Shown here in pieces: positions 26,339 through 34,795 of a stretch of DNA of 64,000 nt; the first letter of the stretch is position 1; every line of letters begins with the position of its first letter. The position numbers and the translations under genes are program-made. Below the pieces are notes generated by a model. That model was not told the origin of the DNA and did no database searches. It worked only from the letters and a program-made list of their open reading frames with translations. The stretch comes from Lichenifustis flavocetrariae (GTDB taxonomy: Bacteria; Pseudomonadota; Alphaproteobacteria; Rhizobiales; Beijerinckiaceae): NCBI RefSeq assembly GCF_026130545.1, contig NZ_JAMOIM010000002.1, positions 360,038 through 424,037 of the forward strand, given 5' to 3'.

Positions 26339-27807
26339 GGCAAGGGACTCGGATGAGGCTCACCCAAGGCCGGGTGCGCCGACTCGAAATCGTCCGGCAC
26401 GGCCAGATCATTGTTGTCGTAGCGTTTCAGCCGATCGATGAACGAAGCCGACTGGAGGGAAAACAGGCGCGCCGTGACGCCACGAACGAGGCGGGGCATC
26501 GCATGACGATGGCCGCTGATCGAGGTCGAGTGCGGTCCTTGGCTGACGGCGCTGAGCCCGTTGAAAGCGAACACCTGGCGCACCCATCCATCTCTCTCAT
26601 GCCGAGGAAGGAAGTTGAAATTCGCGTCCAGATAGGGAAAGGCCTCCAGTCGCGCGTCTTCCTGCGCCGGCGGCGGCGTGTACAGGTCGCGCCACAAAGC
26701 GACCAGGGGCGCGAGGGACGTCAATTCAGGTCGGGCCGCGAGATCGACGGCAAGACCCGTTCCGCAGAGCAGATGATCGCAGCGGAGGGCGCCCTGCGGC
26801 GTCGCGATGACGATCTCATCGCCATCGAGGCGCACGGACAGCCAGGGACGCCCCGGATGCAGGCTGAAGCGGGGGTGCGCCAGGGCTTCGGCGAAGGCGC
26901 GGTTCGGTGGCGGCTGGTCGGCCGCCCGAAAATGCCGCGCCACCTGCCATCGGATCGCATCGTCGAGTTCGTTGAAGTGCGTCATCGTACCGGCCGTTTC
27001 GAGATGCCGATGCGGATTCGACCGCGGCAACCGCGTCCGGCGGAAACAGAGGTCGACACGCGCAGCTCCGGCACGAAGCGCCGCATTGGCATTGTCGAAG
27101 GCCGATGCCCCATGGCCGAGAACCGCGACGCGACGCCCACGCAGCCGCTCGAAATCCACCGGCCCGTTGGTGTGATCGTATCGGTCGCGCGGCAGGTGAT
27201 CGCTGATGAAATCCGGGACCCGCCAGGCCCCAGCGCCATCGAAGCCCGTGGCGATCACGACCGTGCGGGCGAAGCGGGCCGCGCGGCGTCCGTTCACCTC
27301 GGTCTCGACCGCCAGCACATTCTCGTCGGCTTCGGCGTCGCGGATGCCGACCACATCGGTCCCACTTTGAACCGCGAGGGCCAGTGTGGTGCGGTACCAT
27401 CGAAGGTAGTCGGCCCAGTCGCGTCTCGGAACCCGCTCGATCGCCTCCCAGGCCGCACGACCGTGCCGGGCCGCGTACCACGTGGCGATCGACAGATTGG
27501 GACATCCGAACTCCAGGCCGTTCAGCGCCTTGGGGCTCCGCAGTTCCTCCATGCGGGCGAAGGCATCCCACACACCTTCCTGGCCGGCCTGCGCCCGGTC
27601 CAGGACGACCACGTCGTGCACCCCCTCACGCCGCAAGCTCGCCGCCGCCAGGAGACCCGACTGGCCGGCTCCGACGACGATGACGGCATGGACATGCTCG
27701 CCCTGCCGCGTCGCACATGCCTCGACCCAATCGGTCGCCGGGTAGGCGAGCGTCGCGAGGTCCCGGCGCGCGGCTTCGGCCAGCTCGGTCAGTGTCAGTT
27801 CGCTCAC
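26296..27807 (-). CDS. Flavin-dependent NAD(P)H oxidoreductase (FMO-like)
   Basis: A 503-aa protein with two Rossmann dinucleotide motifs: VIVVGAGQSGLLAAASLRR near residues 39-57 for FAD and VAVLGHGASAFDNANAAL near 195-212 for NAD(P)H. This two-motif layout is that of flavin monooxygenases and related enzymes; I do not see a complete FMO identifying motif (FxGxxxHxxxY/F), so the exact family is uncertain. GTG 27807 overlaps the permease stop (GTGA), making it the last gene of the polyamine-type transporter operon. It may oxidise the imported amine. The tail overlaps the lysR gene by 43 bases. Confidence 0.7.
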   Translation of the reverse strand: MSELTLTELAEAARRDLATLAYPATDWVEACATRQGEHVHAVIVVGAGQSGLLAAASLRREGVHDVVVLDRAQAGQEGVWDAFARMEELRSPKALNGLEFGCPNLSIATWYAARHGRAAWEAIERVPRRDWADYLRWYRTTLALAVQSGTDVVGIRDAEADENVLAVETEVNGRRAARFARTVVIATGFDGAGAWRVPDFISDHLPRDRYDHTNGPVDFERLRGRRVAVLGHGASAFDNANAALRAGAARVDLCFRRTRLPRSNPHRHLETAGTMTHFNELDDAIRWQVARHFRAADQPPPNRAFAEALAHPRFSLHPGRPWLSVRLDGDEIVIATPQGALRCDHLLCGTGLAVDLAARPELTSLAPLVALWRDLYTPPPAQEDARLEAFPYLDANFNFLPRHERDGWVRQVFAFNGLSAVSQGPHSTSISGHRHAMPRLVRGVTARLFSLQSASFIDRLKRYDNNDLAVPDDFESAHPALGEPHPSPLPQPARLGRTEIVSG

Positions 27808-28631
27808 GCGGGTCTTTCCAAGGTTTCGCCGGTGGCTTGTCGGACGGGTGCCCGCCCACGTCGGCGCGCGTCGCGGCGGCGCTGGTAGACCTCCGTCAGC
27901 ACGACGATGAGAGCGGTCAGAACCAGCACCGCCACCTGCATGGCGTTGAGGTCGGGGCTGAGTTCGCGGCGGAACTGCGACGCGACGATGAGGGACAGGG
28001 GCTGGGTCCGCCCCGCCAGATAGAGGCCGATGGTCAGATCGGCCAAGGACAGGATCACGCCCATGGAATAGGCCGCCATGACGGCGGGCTTGATCTGCGG
28101 AAAGGTGATGCGGCGAAAGCAGATCCAAGGGCTCGCACCGAGATCGCGGGCCGCCTCCGCGAGCCGCGGGTCGAGCCGGATCAGCACGGAAGCGATGATC
28201 GCGGTGGTGAACGGGATCACGACGATCACCTGAGCAAGAATGAGGGTCGCGGCGCCACGGCCGAGACCGAGGCGGCTCAGCACCATGGTCTGGGCAATGG
28301 ACAGAACCGTTTTCGGCACCAGAAAGGGCACGAGAAGCAGCGCCGTCAGCATGATGCGCAATCGGCGACCGGCTGCGATCAATGCCATCGCGGCCGTCAG
28401 CCCGAGCCCGGCGCCCAGGATCCCGACCGGCTGGGCGACCAGAAAACTGGTGACGAACCCATTCTGGAAATTCGTATTGCCCGCCAGCGACCGGTACCAG
28501 TCGAGCGTGAAGCCCGACAGCGGAAAGGCCATCAGGCGCGACGCGTTGAACGAGAAGACCGCCAGGATGGCGATCGGCAAATACAGGAAGGCCACCGCGG
28601 CGGTCAGCACTGCGAGGCTCCGGCGGCTCAT
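27804..28631 (-). CDS. Polyamine-type ABC transporter permease, PotC-like
   Basis: Inner-membrane subunit (275 aa, six predicted helices) of a PotABCD-type importer. The EAA loop is seen as EAARDLGASPWICFRRITFPQIKPAVMA, around residues 158-185. Start and stop overlap with the permease and oxidoreductase genes by four bases each. Family members carry putrescine, spermidine, or other small cationic or amino compounds. Confidence 0.9.
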   Translation of the reverse strand: MSRRSLAVLTAAVAFLYLPIAILAVFSFNASRLMAFPLSGFTLDWYRSLAGNTNFQNGFVTSFLVAQPVGILGAGLGLTAAMALIAAGRRLRIMLTALLLVPFLVPKTVLSIAQTMVLSRLGLGRGAATLILAQVIVVIPFTTAIIASVLIRLDPRLAEAARDLGASPWICFRRITFPQIKPAVMAAYSMGVILSLADLTIGLYLAGRTQPLSLIVASQFRRELSPDLNAMQVAVLVLTALIVVLTEVYQRRRDARRRGRAPVRQATGETLERPA

Positions 28632-29491
28632 CGGGCGACTCGCGCAGGCCGGCCCCCGAGCCGGAGGATTCCAGCGGCGAGAAGCGCTGCGGCGACGATC
28701 AGCGTCAGCAGCAGGGTGAGTGCGAGGGCAGAGGCCGTAGGCCAGTCGAAGGCGGTGCCGAAGAAGTTGTCGATCGAGGCAAGCGCGGTCGCGCCCGAAG
28801 GGCCGCCGAGGAAATTAGGTGTCTGCATGTCGCCCGCCGAGAGAGCGAAGACCGCGAGCGCACCGGCGCAAAGTCCTGTGCTGGTCAAGGGAAGGGTGAC
28901 GCGGATGAAGGCCGGGAGCGGGCGGGCGCCGAGGTCGCGGGCGGCCTCGACGAGGCGCATGTCGAGGCGTTCGAGCGCAATCCAGAGCGCCAGCGTCATA
29001 AAGGGCAGTTCATCGTAGAACAGGGCGAGTGCCGTGGTGAAGGGCGAGAAGAGCAGGAACTTCAGTGGGGCATCGACGAGATGCAGCCCCATCAGCAGGC
29101 TATTGACGAGCCCATCGGTGCCGAGCACCAAACGCCAGGCATAGATGCGCACGATCTCGCCGGTGTAGAGGGGCGTCAGCAGCACCACGAGGGCGACGCT
29201 CTTCCAGCGCTTTGGCAACCGCAGCAGAGACAGGGCGAGCGGATAGCCGGCAAGAGCCGTCAGAGACGTGGTCACACCGCCGGTCAGCACGGCCTTGCCG
29301 ATCAGATAGGGATAGGTCGGGTTGCCGAGGATCTCGCGCCAGCTCGCAAGACCAAAGCCCGGCACGAGTTCGAAGGCATCGAAATCGACGCTCCAGAAGC
29401 TGATCACGACCAGGATGGTGAGCGGCAGGATCGCGCCGACGAGCAGCAACAGCACGACCGGGAGCGCCAAGATTTGACGGCTGTCTGGCAT
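28628..29491 (-). CDS. Polyamine-type ABC transporter permease, PotB-like
   Basis: First permease (287 aa) of the PotABCD-type importer, with six membrane helices and an EAA loop in LVEAARDLGARPLPAFIRVTLPL near residues 180-201. The ATG at 29491 shares one base with the stop of the ATPase gene and the stop overlaps the next permease start by four bases, so stoichiometric translation is expected. Confidence 0.9.
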   Translation of the reverse strand: MPDSRQILALPVVLLLLVGAILPLTILVVISFWSVDFDAFELVPGFGLASWREILGNPTYPYLIGKAVLTGGVTTSLTALAGYPLALSLLRLPKRWKSVALVVLLTPLYTGEIVRIYAWRLVLGTDGLVNSLLMGLHLVDAPLKFLLFSPFTTALALFYDELPFMTLALWIALERLDMRLVEAARDLGARPLPAFIRVTLPLTSTGLCAGALAVFALSAGDMQTPNFLGGPSGATALASIDNFFGTAFDWPTASALALTLLLTLIVAAALLAAGILRLGGRPARVAR

Positions 29492-30549
29492 CAGGCCGCC
29501 GTGACGAAGGCTTTGTGGCCCAGTACCGCCAAAGGCACGGTCGCGCCGGGCTCCGGCGCTTCCTGCGCGGCGAAGCGCAACACCACGCCGTGGGCTTCCG
29601 CCTCCACCGTGAAATCCTGGCCCGCATAGGTCACGTGCCGGACTGTCGCGGGCACTGCCTCGCCCACGCGGCCCGGCGCCAGACTTTCGGGGCGCAGCAC
29701 CAGGACCGCTGGTTCGCCTTGCGTGAAGGCAGGCCGGGCCGGCGCCTCGAAGGTACCGAGGGCGGTCCGGATGATCGCCCGATCCGCCGTGGCGCTGAGG
29801 ATATGGCCGCTGACAAGACTGGCGCCGCCGATGAAATCGGCCACGAAGGTGCTGGCGGGACGACGATAGATCTCCTGCGGCGCCCCCGCCTGGACGATCC
29901 GCCCCGCATTCATCACCATGATGATATCCGACAGGGCGAACGCCTCCTCCTGATCGTGCGTGACATACACGAAGGCGATGCCGAGTCGGCGCTGCAGGTC
30001 CTTCAGTTCGACCTGCAGATGCGCCCGCATCTTGCGGTCGAGGGCCGACAAGGGCTCGTCGAGCAGCAGCAGGCGCGGCTCCGCCACCATGGCGCGGGCG
30101 ACCGCCACGCGCTGCTGCTGGCCGCCCGACAGTTCATTCGGAAAGCGGTTCGTGAACTCGCCCATATGTACCGCGTCGAGCGCCCGGGCGACTTTCGCGG
30201 CAATATCGCCCGTTCCCGACCGAAGGGTCAGCGAAAACGCGACATTGTCGAACACGTTCATGTGCGGGAACAGCGCGTAGGACTGGAAGACGGTGTTGAC
30301 CGGTCGCCGCTCGGGTGGGTCCGCATCGATCGGCCGTCCGTCGAGCAGAATCCGGCCGGCCGACGGCCGTTCAAACCCGCCGATCAATCTCAGGATCGTG
30401 GTCTTGCCGCAGCCGGACGGACCGAGCAGGGTCGTAAAAGCCCGCTCGCCGAGATCGAAATCCACGCGATCCACGACGGGCGGCCCCCCATAAGATTTGG
30501 TGAGCCCGCGCGCGGAAAGCAGAACGTGTGCGGGCTCTCGGTGCGTCAA
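29491..30549 (-). CDS. Polyamine-type ABC transporter ATP-binding protein, PotA-like
   Basis: ATPase subunit of 352 aa. Walker A is GPSGCGKTT near residues 42-50, the signature LSGGQQQRVAVARAM lies near 139-153 and Walker B LLLDEPLSALD near 160-170, followed by the H-loop YVTHDQEEA. A C-terminal TOBE regulatory domain (from about residue 245) is typical of the spermidine/iron/thiosulfate group. Translation probably starts at TTG 30549, which overlaps the binding-protein stop (TTGA). The open frame further upstream lies inside the binding-protein gene. Confidence 0.92.
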   Translation of the reverse strand: MTHREPAHVLLSARGLTKSYGGPPVVDRVDFDLGERAFTTLLGPSGCGKTTILRLIGGFERPSAGRILLDGRPIDADPPERRPVNTVFQSYALFPHMNVFDNVAFSLTLRSGTGDIAAKVARALDAVHMGEFTNRFPNELSGGQQQRVAVARAMVAEPRLLLLDEPLSALDRKMRAHLQVELKDLQRRLGIAFVYVTHDQEEAFALSDIIMVMNAGRIVQAGAPQEIYRRPASTFVADFIGGASLVSGHILSATADRAIIRTALGTFEAPARPAFTQGEPAVLVLRPESLAPGRVGEAVPATVRHVTYAGQDFTVEAEAHGVVLRFAAQEAPEPGATVPLAVLGHKAFVTAA

Positions 30550-31622
30550 GCGGCCTTCACCTCGTTCCAGATCTTCAGCCAGGCCGAATAATTGGGCGGG
30601 GCGACGGGCCACATGAAGCTGTTCATGACCGAGAGATCGTCGACGAAGATGGCTTCCTGCTTCTCGTGGGTGAGCTTGTCCCGGATGATGTTCGACGAGG
30701 TGGCGTAATTGCCGATCTCCGCGATGGCCGAGGCATAATCGGCGCCCAGGAGGTAATTGCCGAACGCATGAGCGGCCGCCACCTTGTCGTCGGACAGCGT
30801 CGCCGGGATCGCGAAGCAATCACTCCAACCGAAAATTCCGGCCTTGGGCTTGGCCATGCCCATCGGCAGCTTGTCGCGCAACGCATCGAAGGGCACCCGC
30901 CAGGAGAAGGCGCAGGTCACCTCATTGGTGGCGAACAGATTTGTGAGATCGCCAATCGTCTGCCAATAGGTGCGCAGCAGCGGCTTCTGGGCGATCAGGG
31001 CTTTCTTGGCCTCGGCCAGCTCGGCGTCGCTCATGGTGAAGACGTGATCGCGCGGCACGCCAATGAAGAGACCCGCCACCGCGATGCTTTCGAGCGCATA
31101 GTCGCGCATCGCCAGCTGGCCTTTGTATTTGCTGTCGAACAGCGTCGCGTAGGTCGGCTCCTCGCTATACTTGTCCTTCCGGTAGACGATCGGGTTCAAG
31201 CCCCAGAGATACGGGATTGCGTAGGTCTTGCCGTCCTTGCCCACCACCTTGTCGGTGTCCTTGAAGGGGGCGTACATGTATTGCCGGTTGGGGATCTTGG
31301 TGAGATCGAGCGGCTGCAGGACCTTGGCGTCGATGTAACGCCACGTGCCGTTCAGGCCCGGATTGACCACGTCCCAATCCTTGGCCGCACCCGTCTTCAG
31401 CGCCGCGAATTGCGCGTCCTCACTGCTGAGGAACGACAGCTTGATGGCCGTGCCGGTCTCCTTCTTGAACGGATCCACATATTCGGGATGGGCGTTCGAA
31501 TCCCAGGTTGCCCAGACGAGTTCCGAGACGGCTGCCTTGGCGCGATCGAGCGACAGGGCACCTGCTGCCACGCCTCCGACGATGCTGGCCAGCGTTTGGC
31601 GTCGGGTCAAAAGCGCAGACAT
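30546..31622 (-). CDS. Periplasmic polyamine-type binding protein, PotD-like, with twin-arginine-like signal
   Basis: Extracellular solute-binding protein (358 aa). The N-terminus MSALLTRRQTLASIVGG contains an RRQTL twin-arginine-like motif, suggesting Tat export, with an Ala-rich cleavage region near residues 25-31 (DRAKAAV). The rest follows the SBP_bac_8/PotD pattern (LVWATWDSNAHPEYVDPF, YAIPYLWGLNPIVY). The start at 31622 is chosen for its GGAGAT ribosome-binding site; Met codons at 31634 and 31697 are less well supported. It heads the transporter gene set and follows the amidase gene by about 120 bases. Confidence 0.88.
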   Translation of the reverse strand: MSALLTRRQTLASIVGGVAAGALSLDRAKAAVSELVWATWDSNAHPEYVDPFKKETGTAIKLSFLSSEDAQFAALKTGAAKDWDVVNPGLNGTWRYIDAKVLQPLDLTKIPNRQYMYAPFKDTDKVVGKDGKTYAIPYLWGLNPIVYRKDKYSEEPTYATLFDSKYKGQLAMRDYALESIAVAGLFIGVPRDHVFTMSDAELAEAKKALIAQKPLLRTYWQTIGDLTNLFATNEVTCAFSWRVPFDALRDKLPMGMAKPKAGIFGWSDCFAIPATLSDDKVAAAHAFGNYLLGADYASAIAEIGNYATSSNIIRDKLTHEKQEAIFVDDLSVMNSFMWPVAPPNYSAWLKIWNEVKAA

Positions 31623-31745
31623 GCGGATCTCCATGGCGCCGCGGCGATGCAGCGGTGAGACCGATCGTGTCTGAAACGTTGCCTCACCGGAAGGCACGTG
31701 TTCCGCACGGGGCGTTGTCGAAACGGCAACGGTCCAGCCTGACGG

Positions 31746-33155
31746 TCAGAGAGTGGTGAGTTGCCGGGCCACTCTGAGGAGAAGCGCGTCACTCCCCATC
31801 ATGCCGACCAGATGCAGGGGAAGCGGGAGCCCGTCGCGGTCCGGTCCAATGGGAACCGATAATGCCGGCGTACCGGCAATGTTCGCCAGCATCGCATAGG
31901 GCGCGAAGGCCTCCATGCGGCGCCAGTGCAGCTCCACGTCGCCGTGATCCATCGGCATCGCCCCGATCGGCGTCGGTGCCGTCGCCAACATGGGCGTCAG
32001 CAACACGTCCATGTCACCGAAGAGACGCCACATCTCATGAGCGACGCCGACGGCTGCGGCCTGCGCCTCCTGCAACTCGACCCCGGAGATCGCGCGACCC
32101 CGAGCCAGCACCGCGCGTGTGAGCGGCTCGACGCGCGCAAGGTCGTCGTCTCCGAGCCCAGCGAGGTTGCGGGCGAGGTTGACGGAAATGATCCGATCGA
32201 AGGCCCGCGCCGACGCGAGAGTCAGCGGCGCCAGATGTTCGGGCGGCACCACGATGAGCGTATGGCCGTTCCGGGCCAAGACATCCGCGGCCGCCGCGAC
32301 GGCGTCGCGCCGCGCGGGATCGATGCTGCCCGGCATGCCGAGGCAGAGCCCGACACGTAACCGGGGAAGCGGCTCTTCCAACCGCGCCAGGACCGATCCG
32401 CCGAGATCGGGGTCGGGTTCCGGCCCCTGGGCGCGACCTGTCACGGCGTCGAGAGCGGCTGCGGTATCGCGCAGGCTCCGGCTCAACACGAGTTCGATGG
32501 CGATCCCGCTCAGATGGTTGCCGAAACCAGGGCCGCCCGGCACCGCTCCACGGCTTGGCTTCAGGCCGACCAGGCCACAGCAGGCGGCCGGCACGCGGGT
32601 CGATCCACCGGCGTCGCCGGACTGCGCCAAGGTGACGATGCCGGCCGCCACGGCCGCAGCCGCGCCACCCGACGAGCCGCCCGGCGTTCGGGTGGAATCG
32701 AGCGGATTGCGAGCCACGGGACCGAGGTCGGGTTCGGACGTCGTCGCCAGACCGAATTCCGGCACTGTCGTGACACCGAACGGCACGAGACCCGCGGCCA
32801 GGAAGCGCGCCGCAAGATGGCTGTCGACCTGGGGCGGCGGCATGCCTTCGAGCAGCCGGGAGCCGCAGACGACCGGGAATCCGGCCGCCGCAGACCCGAG
32901 ATCCTTCATCAGAAAGGGCACACCAAAGAACGGCATGGAGGCCGCTTCCTCCGGCTTGTCGGCCAGGAGGCGGTCGAGTTCATCGGCGCGACCACGAGCA
33001 CGGGCCGCATCCAGAAAGCGGATCGCTCCCAGGTGTTTTACGGACTCAGCCGCTCCCAGTGCGGCATCCAGGGCCGCGCGGGCCGAGAGGCGGCCGCTGC
33101 GGATATCCGCCGCGAGGGCCAGTGCGTCGCGCGGATCGTCAGACGGAAAAGGCAT
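31746..33155 (-). CDS. Amidase-signature family hydrolase
   Basis: Amide hydrolase of 469 aa with the Ser-cisSer-Lys triad: Lys in VPFLMKDLGSAA near residues 72-83, the Gly/Ser-rich loop GGSSGGAAAAVAAG near 149-162 and the nucleophile region QSGDAGGSTRVPA near 167-179. The C-terminus has the usual GTPALSVPIG. The substrate is unknown. It lies between a cupin gene and a polyamine-type importer on the same strand, so it may cleave the imported amide. The start at 33155 avoids overlap with the cupin; a Met at 33242 is also in frame. Confidence 0.88.
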   Translation of the reverse strand: MPFPSDDPRDALALAADIRSGRLSARAALDAALGAAESVKHLGAIRFLDAARARGRADELDRLLADKPEEAASMPFFGVPFLMKDLGSAAAGFPVVCGSRLLEGMPPPQVDSHLAARFLAAGLVPFGVTTVPEFGLATTSEPDLGPVARNPLDSTRTPGGSSGGAAAAVAAGIVTLAQSGDAGGSTRVPAACCGLVGLKPSRGAVPGGPGFGNHLSGIAIELVLSRSLRDTAAALDAVTGRAQGPEPDPDLGGSVLARLEEPLPRLRVGLCLGMPGSIDPARRDAVAAAADVLARNGHTLIVVPPEHLAPLTLASARAFDRIISVNLARNLAGLGDDDLARVEPLTRAVLARGRAISGVELQEAQAAAVGVAHEMWRLFGDMDVLLTPMLATAPTPIGAMPMDHGDVELHWRRMEAFAPYAMLANIAGTPALSVPIGPDRDGLPLPLHLVGMMGSDALLLRVARQLTTL

Positions 33156-33228
33156 CGGGACCGGCCTCTCTGGTTGCGGCGGCGCCAGGATCCATGGCTG
33201 TGCGATGCCGTTCAGTCGATCGGACGGC

Positions 33229-33654
33229 TCAATTCTTGCCACCGAGAACCCGCAGGTCCTCGTCGTCCAGTTCCACCGGCTGCCCGCTGCGGATCAGCTC
33301 GGCAAAGCCTTCGTTCGGAGTCATGACGGTCAAAGTATAGAGTTTCCCTGAGCCGGTATTCTCAATGACGTGCTCGCTGCCCGGCCGAAGCAGAAGCGCA
33401 TCGCCCTTCTTGATCGGCATCGTCTTGTCCGCGCAGCGCGCCATTCCTTCACCCGCCAGCACATAGAAGAATTCATGTGCGGCCGCGTGTTCGTTCGGCG
33501 GCGTGGCGCCTCCAACCGTGAAGATCTCGATCACGAAGATATTGTCGATCTGGTCCTTCTCGCCATCGAACAGCATGGCGAAATAATTCGTGTCGTTCGG
33601 ACCGATGCGAAACGCCTTGGCGGAGCTGACGCTTTCGAGACTGAAGGGGAGCAT
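33229..33654 (-). CDS. Cupin domain protein
   Basis: Small (141 aa) single-domain cupin. Motif 1 is recognisable in HAAAHEFFYVLAGEGMARC near residues 56-74 with His and Glu metal ligands, and motif 2 in GDALLLRPGSEHVIENTG near 84-101. Cupins include metal-dependent dioxygenases, isomerases and sensors, so no reaction can be assigned. It sits between the amidotransferase and amidase genes on the - strand, probably in one transcript. Confidence 0.8.
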   Translation of the reverse strand: MLPFSLESVSSAKAFRIGPNDTNYFAMLFDGEKDQIDNIFVIEIFTVGGATPPNEHAAAHEFFYVLAGEGMARCADKTMPIKKGDALLLRPGSEHVIENTGSGKLYTLTVMTPNEGFAELIRSGQPVELDDEDLRVLGGKN

Positions 33655-33802
33655 GTCTTTCGGTTCCGGTGAAGCTCAGAGACGTCATGCCCCAGCGATG
33701 ACCGAGGGAGAAGCCGCAAGTTTCGCACCACCTGTTGCCAATCCGGCAACGCCCACCTGCCGAGGCGCATCCAGGCAAACTGGAACACCCCGTGCGCGCC
33801 TT

Positions 33803-34675
33803 TCAGCCCCGTCCACGACCGGAGCGTGTCGGCAAGACAAGATGCTCGATGAAGTTGCGCAGCTCGGTTTGGCGAAGCCTTGGGTCCGCCACCTGATCGT
33901 CCACACCCAGGCGCCAGGCAAGATCGCGGCGATCCGGCTCCCGACCTAAAGCTTCGATCAGCGATGCCTGGTCCTCCACGTCCGTCCAGGTTCGCGCGAG
34001 ACCCTGCTCGATCAGGTCGTCGCCCTGGCGGCGCAGCGCGTCGGCGATTTCCGACAGCGGCAGTTCGGGATGGTATTGGACGCCCCAGAACACGCCATGC
34101 CCGAACCGCACCTCGGCGGCCTGGACGCGGGTCACGCCGTTGGTCGCAAGAAGGGTGGCGCCTTCGGACGGGAGGACTTCGACCTCGTCGGAGTGGATCG
34201 CCCCTGCGTCGTAGACAGAGGGCCGACCTGCCAGGAGCGGGTGCGTCTGGCCGGCCTCGGTCCGCAAGATGCGCCGAGCGAAAGCGACTTCGTGACCCCG
34301 CCGGCACTCTCGAACAGTGCCGCCGGCCGCCGCAACGGCCACCTGAAGCCCGGCGCAGGAGCCGAAACTCGGCGTCGCGGCCTCGAAGACGGCACGCATG
34401 AACTCGAGCTGGCGCCGGACCTCGGGCGTCTCCCTGTAGACGTGCATAGGGGAGCCCGTCAGGAATACGGCGTCGTATGCGGCGAGATCCTGCGCCGGTC
34501 TCGCATTCCCGCCAGGCTCGACCGGCCGCACAAGCTCGCATTCGGCGTTCGGACAGATCGTTTGCAGCGTCGCCATATAGCTCTCGCCACTGCTGCGGCC
34601 GGTGCTCTGTCGCCTCCGTTCCCGATCCTGAACCGTCTCGCTCTCGGCGATGAGTAATCGTAGAGAGTCGGGCAT
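33803..34675 (-). CDS. Class I glutamine amidotransferase-like protein
   Basis: A 290-aa protein with a type 1 glutamine amidotransferase domain. The nucleophile elbow is GSCAGLQVAVAAAGG near residues 104-118 and the catalytic His-Glu pair is in WGVQYHPELP near 199-208. No synthase domain is attached, so it may be a stand-alone gamma-glutamyl hydrolase (PuuD-like) or the GATase subunit of an unknown synthetase. First gene of the - strand unit 34675-26296. The start at 34675 gives MPDSLRLLIAESE; a Met at 34753 lies across the divergent promoter region. Confidence 0.82.
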   Translation of the reverse strand: MPDSLRLLIAESETVQDRERRRQSTGRSSGESYMATLQTICPNAECELVRPVEPGGNARPAQDLAAYDAVFLTGSPMHVYRETPEVRRQLEFMRAVFEAATPSFGSCAGLQVAVAAAGGTVRECRRGHEVAFARRILRTEAGQTHPLLAGRPSVYDAGAIHSDEVEVLPSEGATLLATNGVTRVQAAEVRFGHGVFWGVQYHPELPLSEIADALRRQGDDLIEQGLARTWTDVEDQASLIEALGREPDRRDLAWRLGVDDQVADPRLRQTELRNFIEHLVLPTRSGRGRG

Positions 34676-34795
34676 GTGTGGATCAGTCAATTCGGAGGAG
34701 GAGCCCAAGATCGGGCGCTGGTCGGCGGGAAAGTATGGTGCCCGCGGAGGCACATTCAGATGGCAGAAGCGCGCAGGAACCAGGGAGGGTCTCGA

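Noticed and set aside
26233..27888. A 551-codon open frame on the + strand opposite the flavin oxidoreductase
   Set aside because: It overlaps both lysR and the oxidoreductase, which have intact motifs, and has no domain of its own.
31691..31707. A sigma-54-like GG-N10-GC match on the + strand
   Set aside because: It points into the end of the - strand amidase with no + strand gene downstream, and the -12 box is poor.
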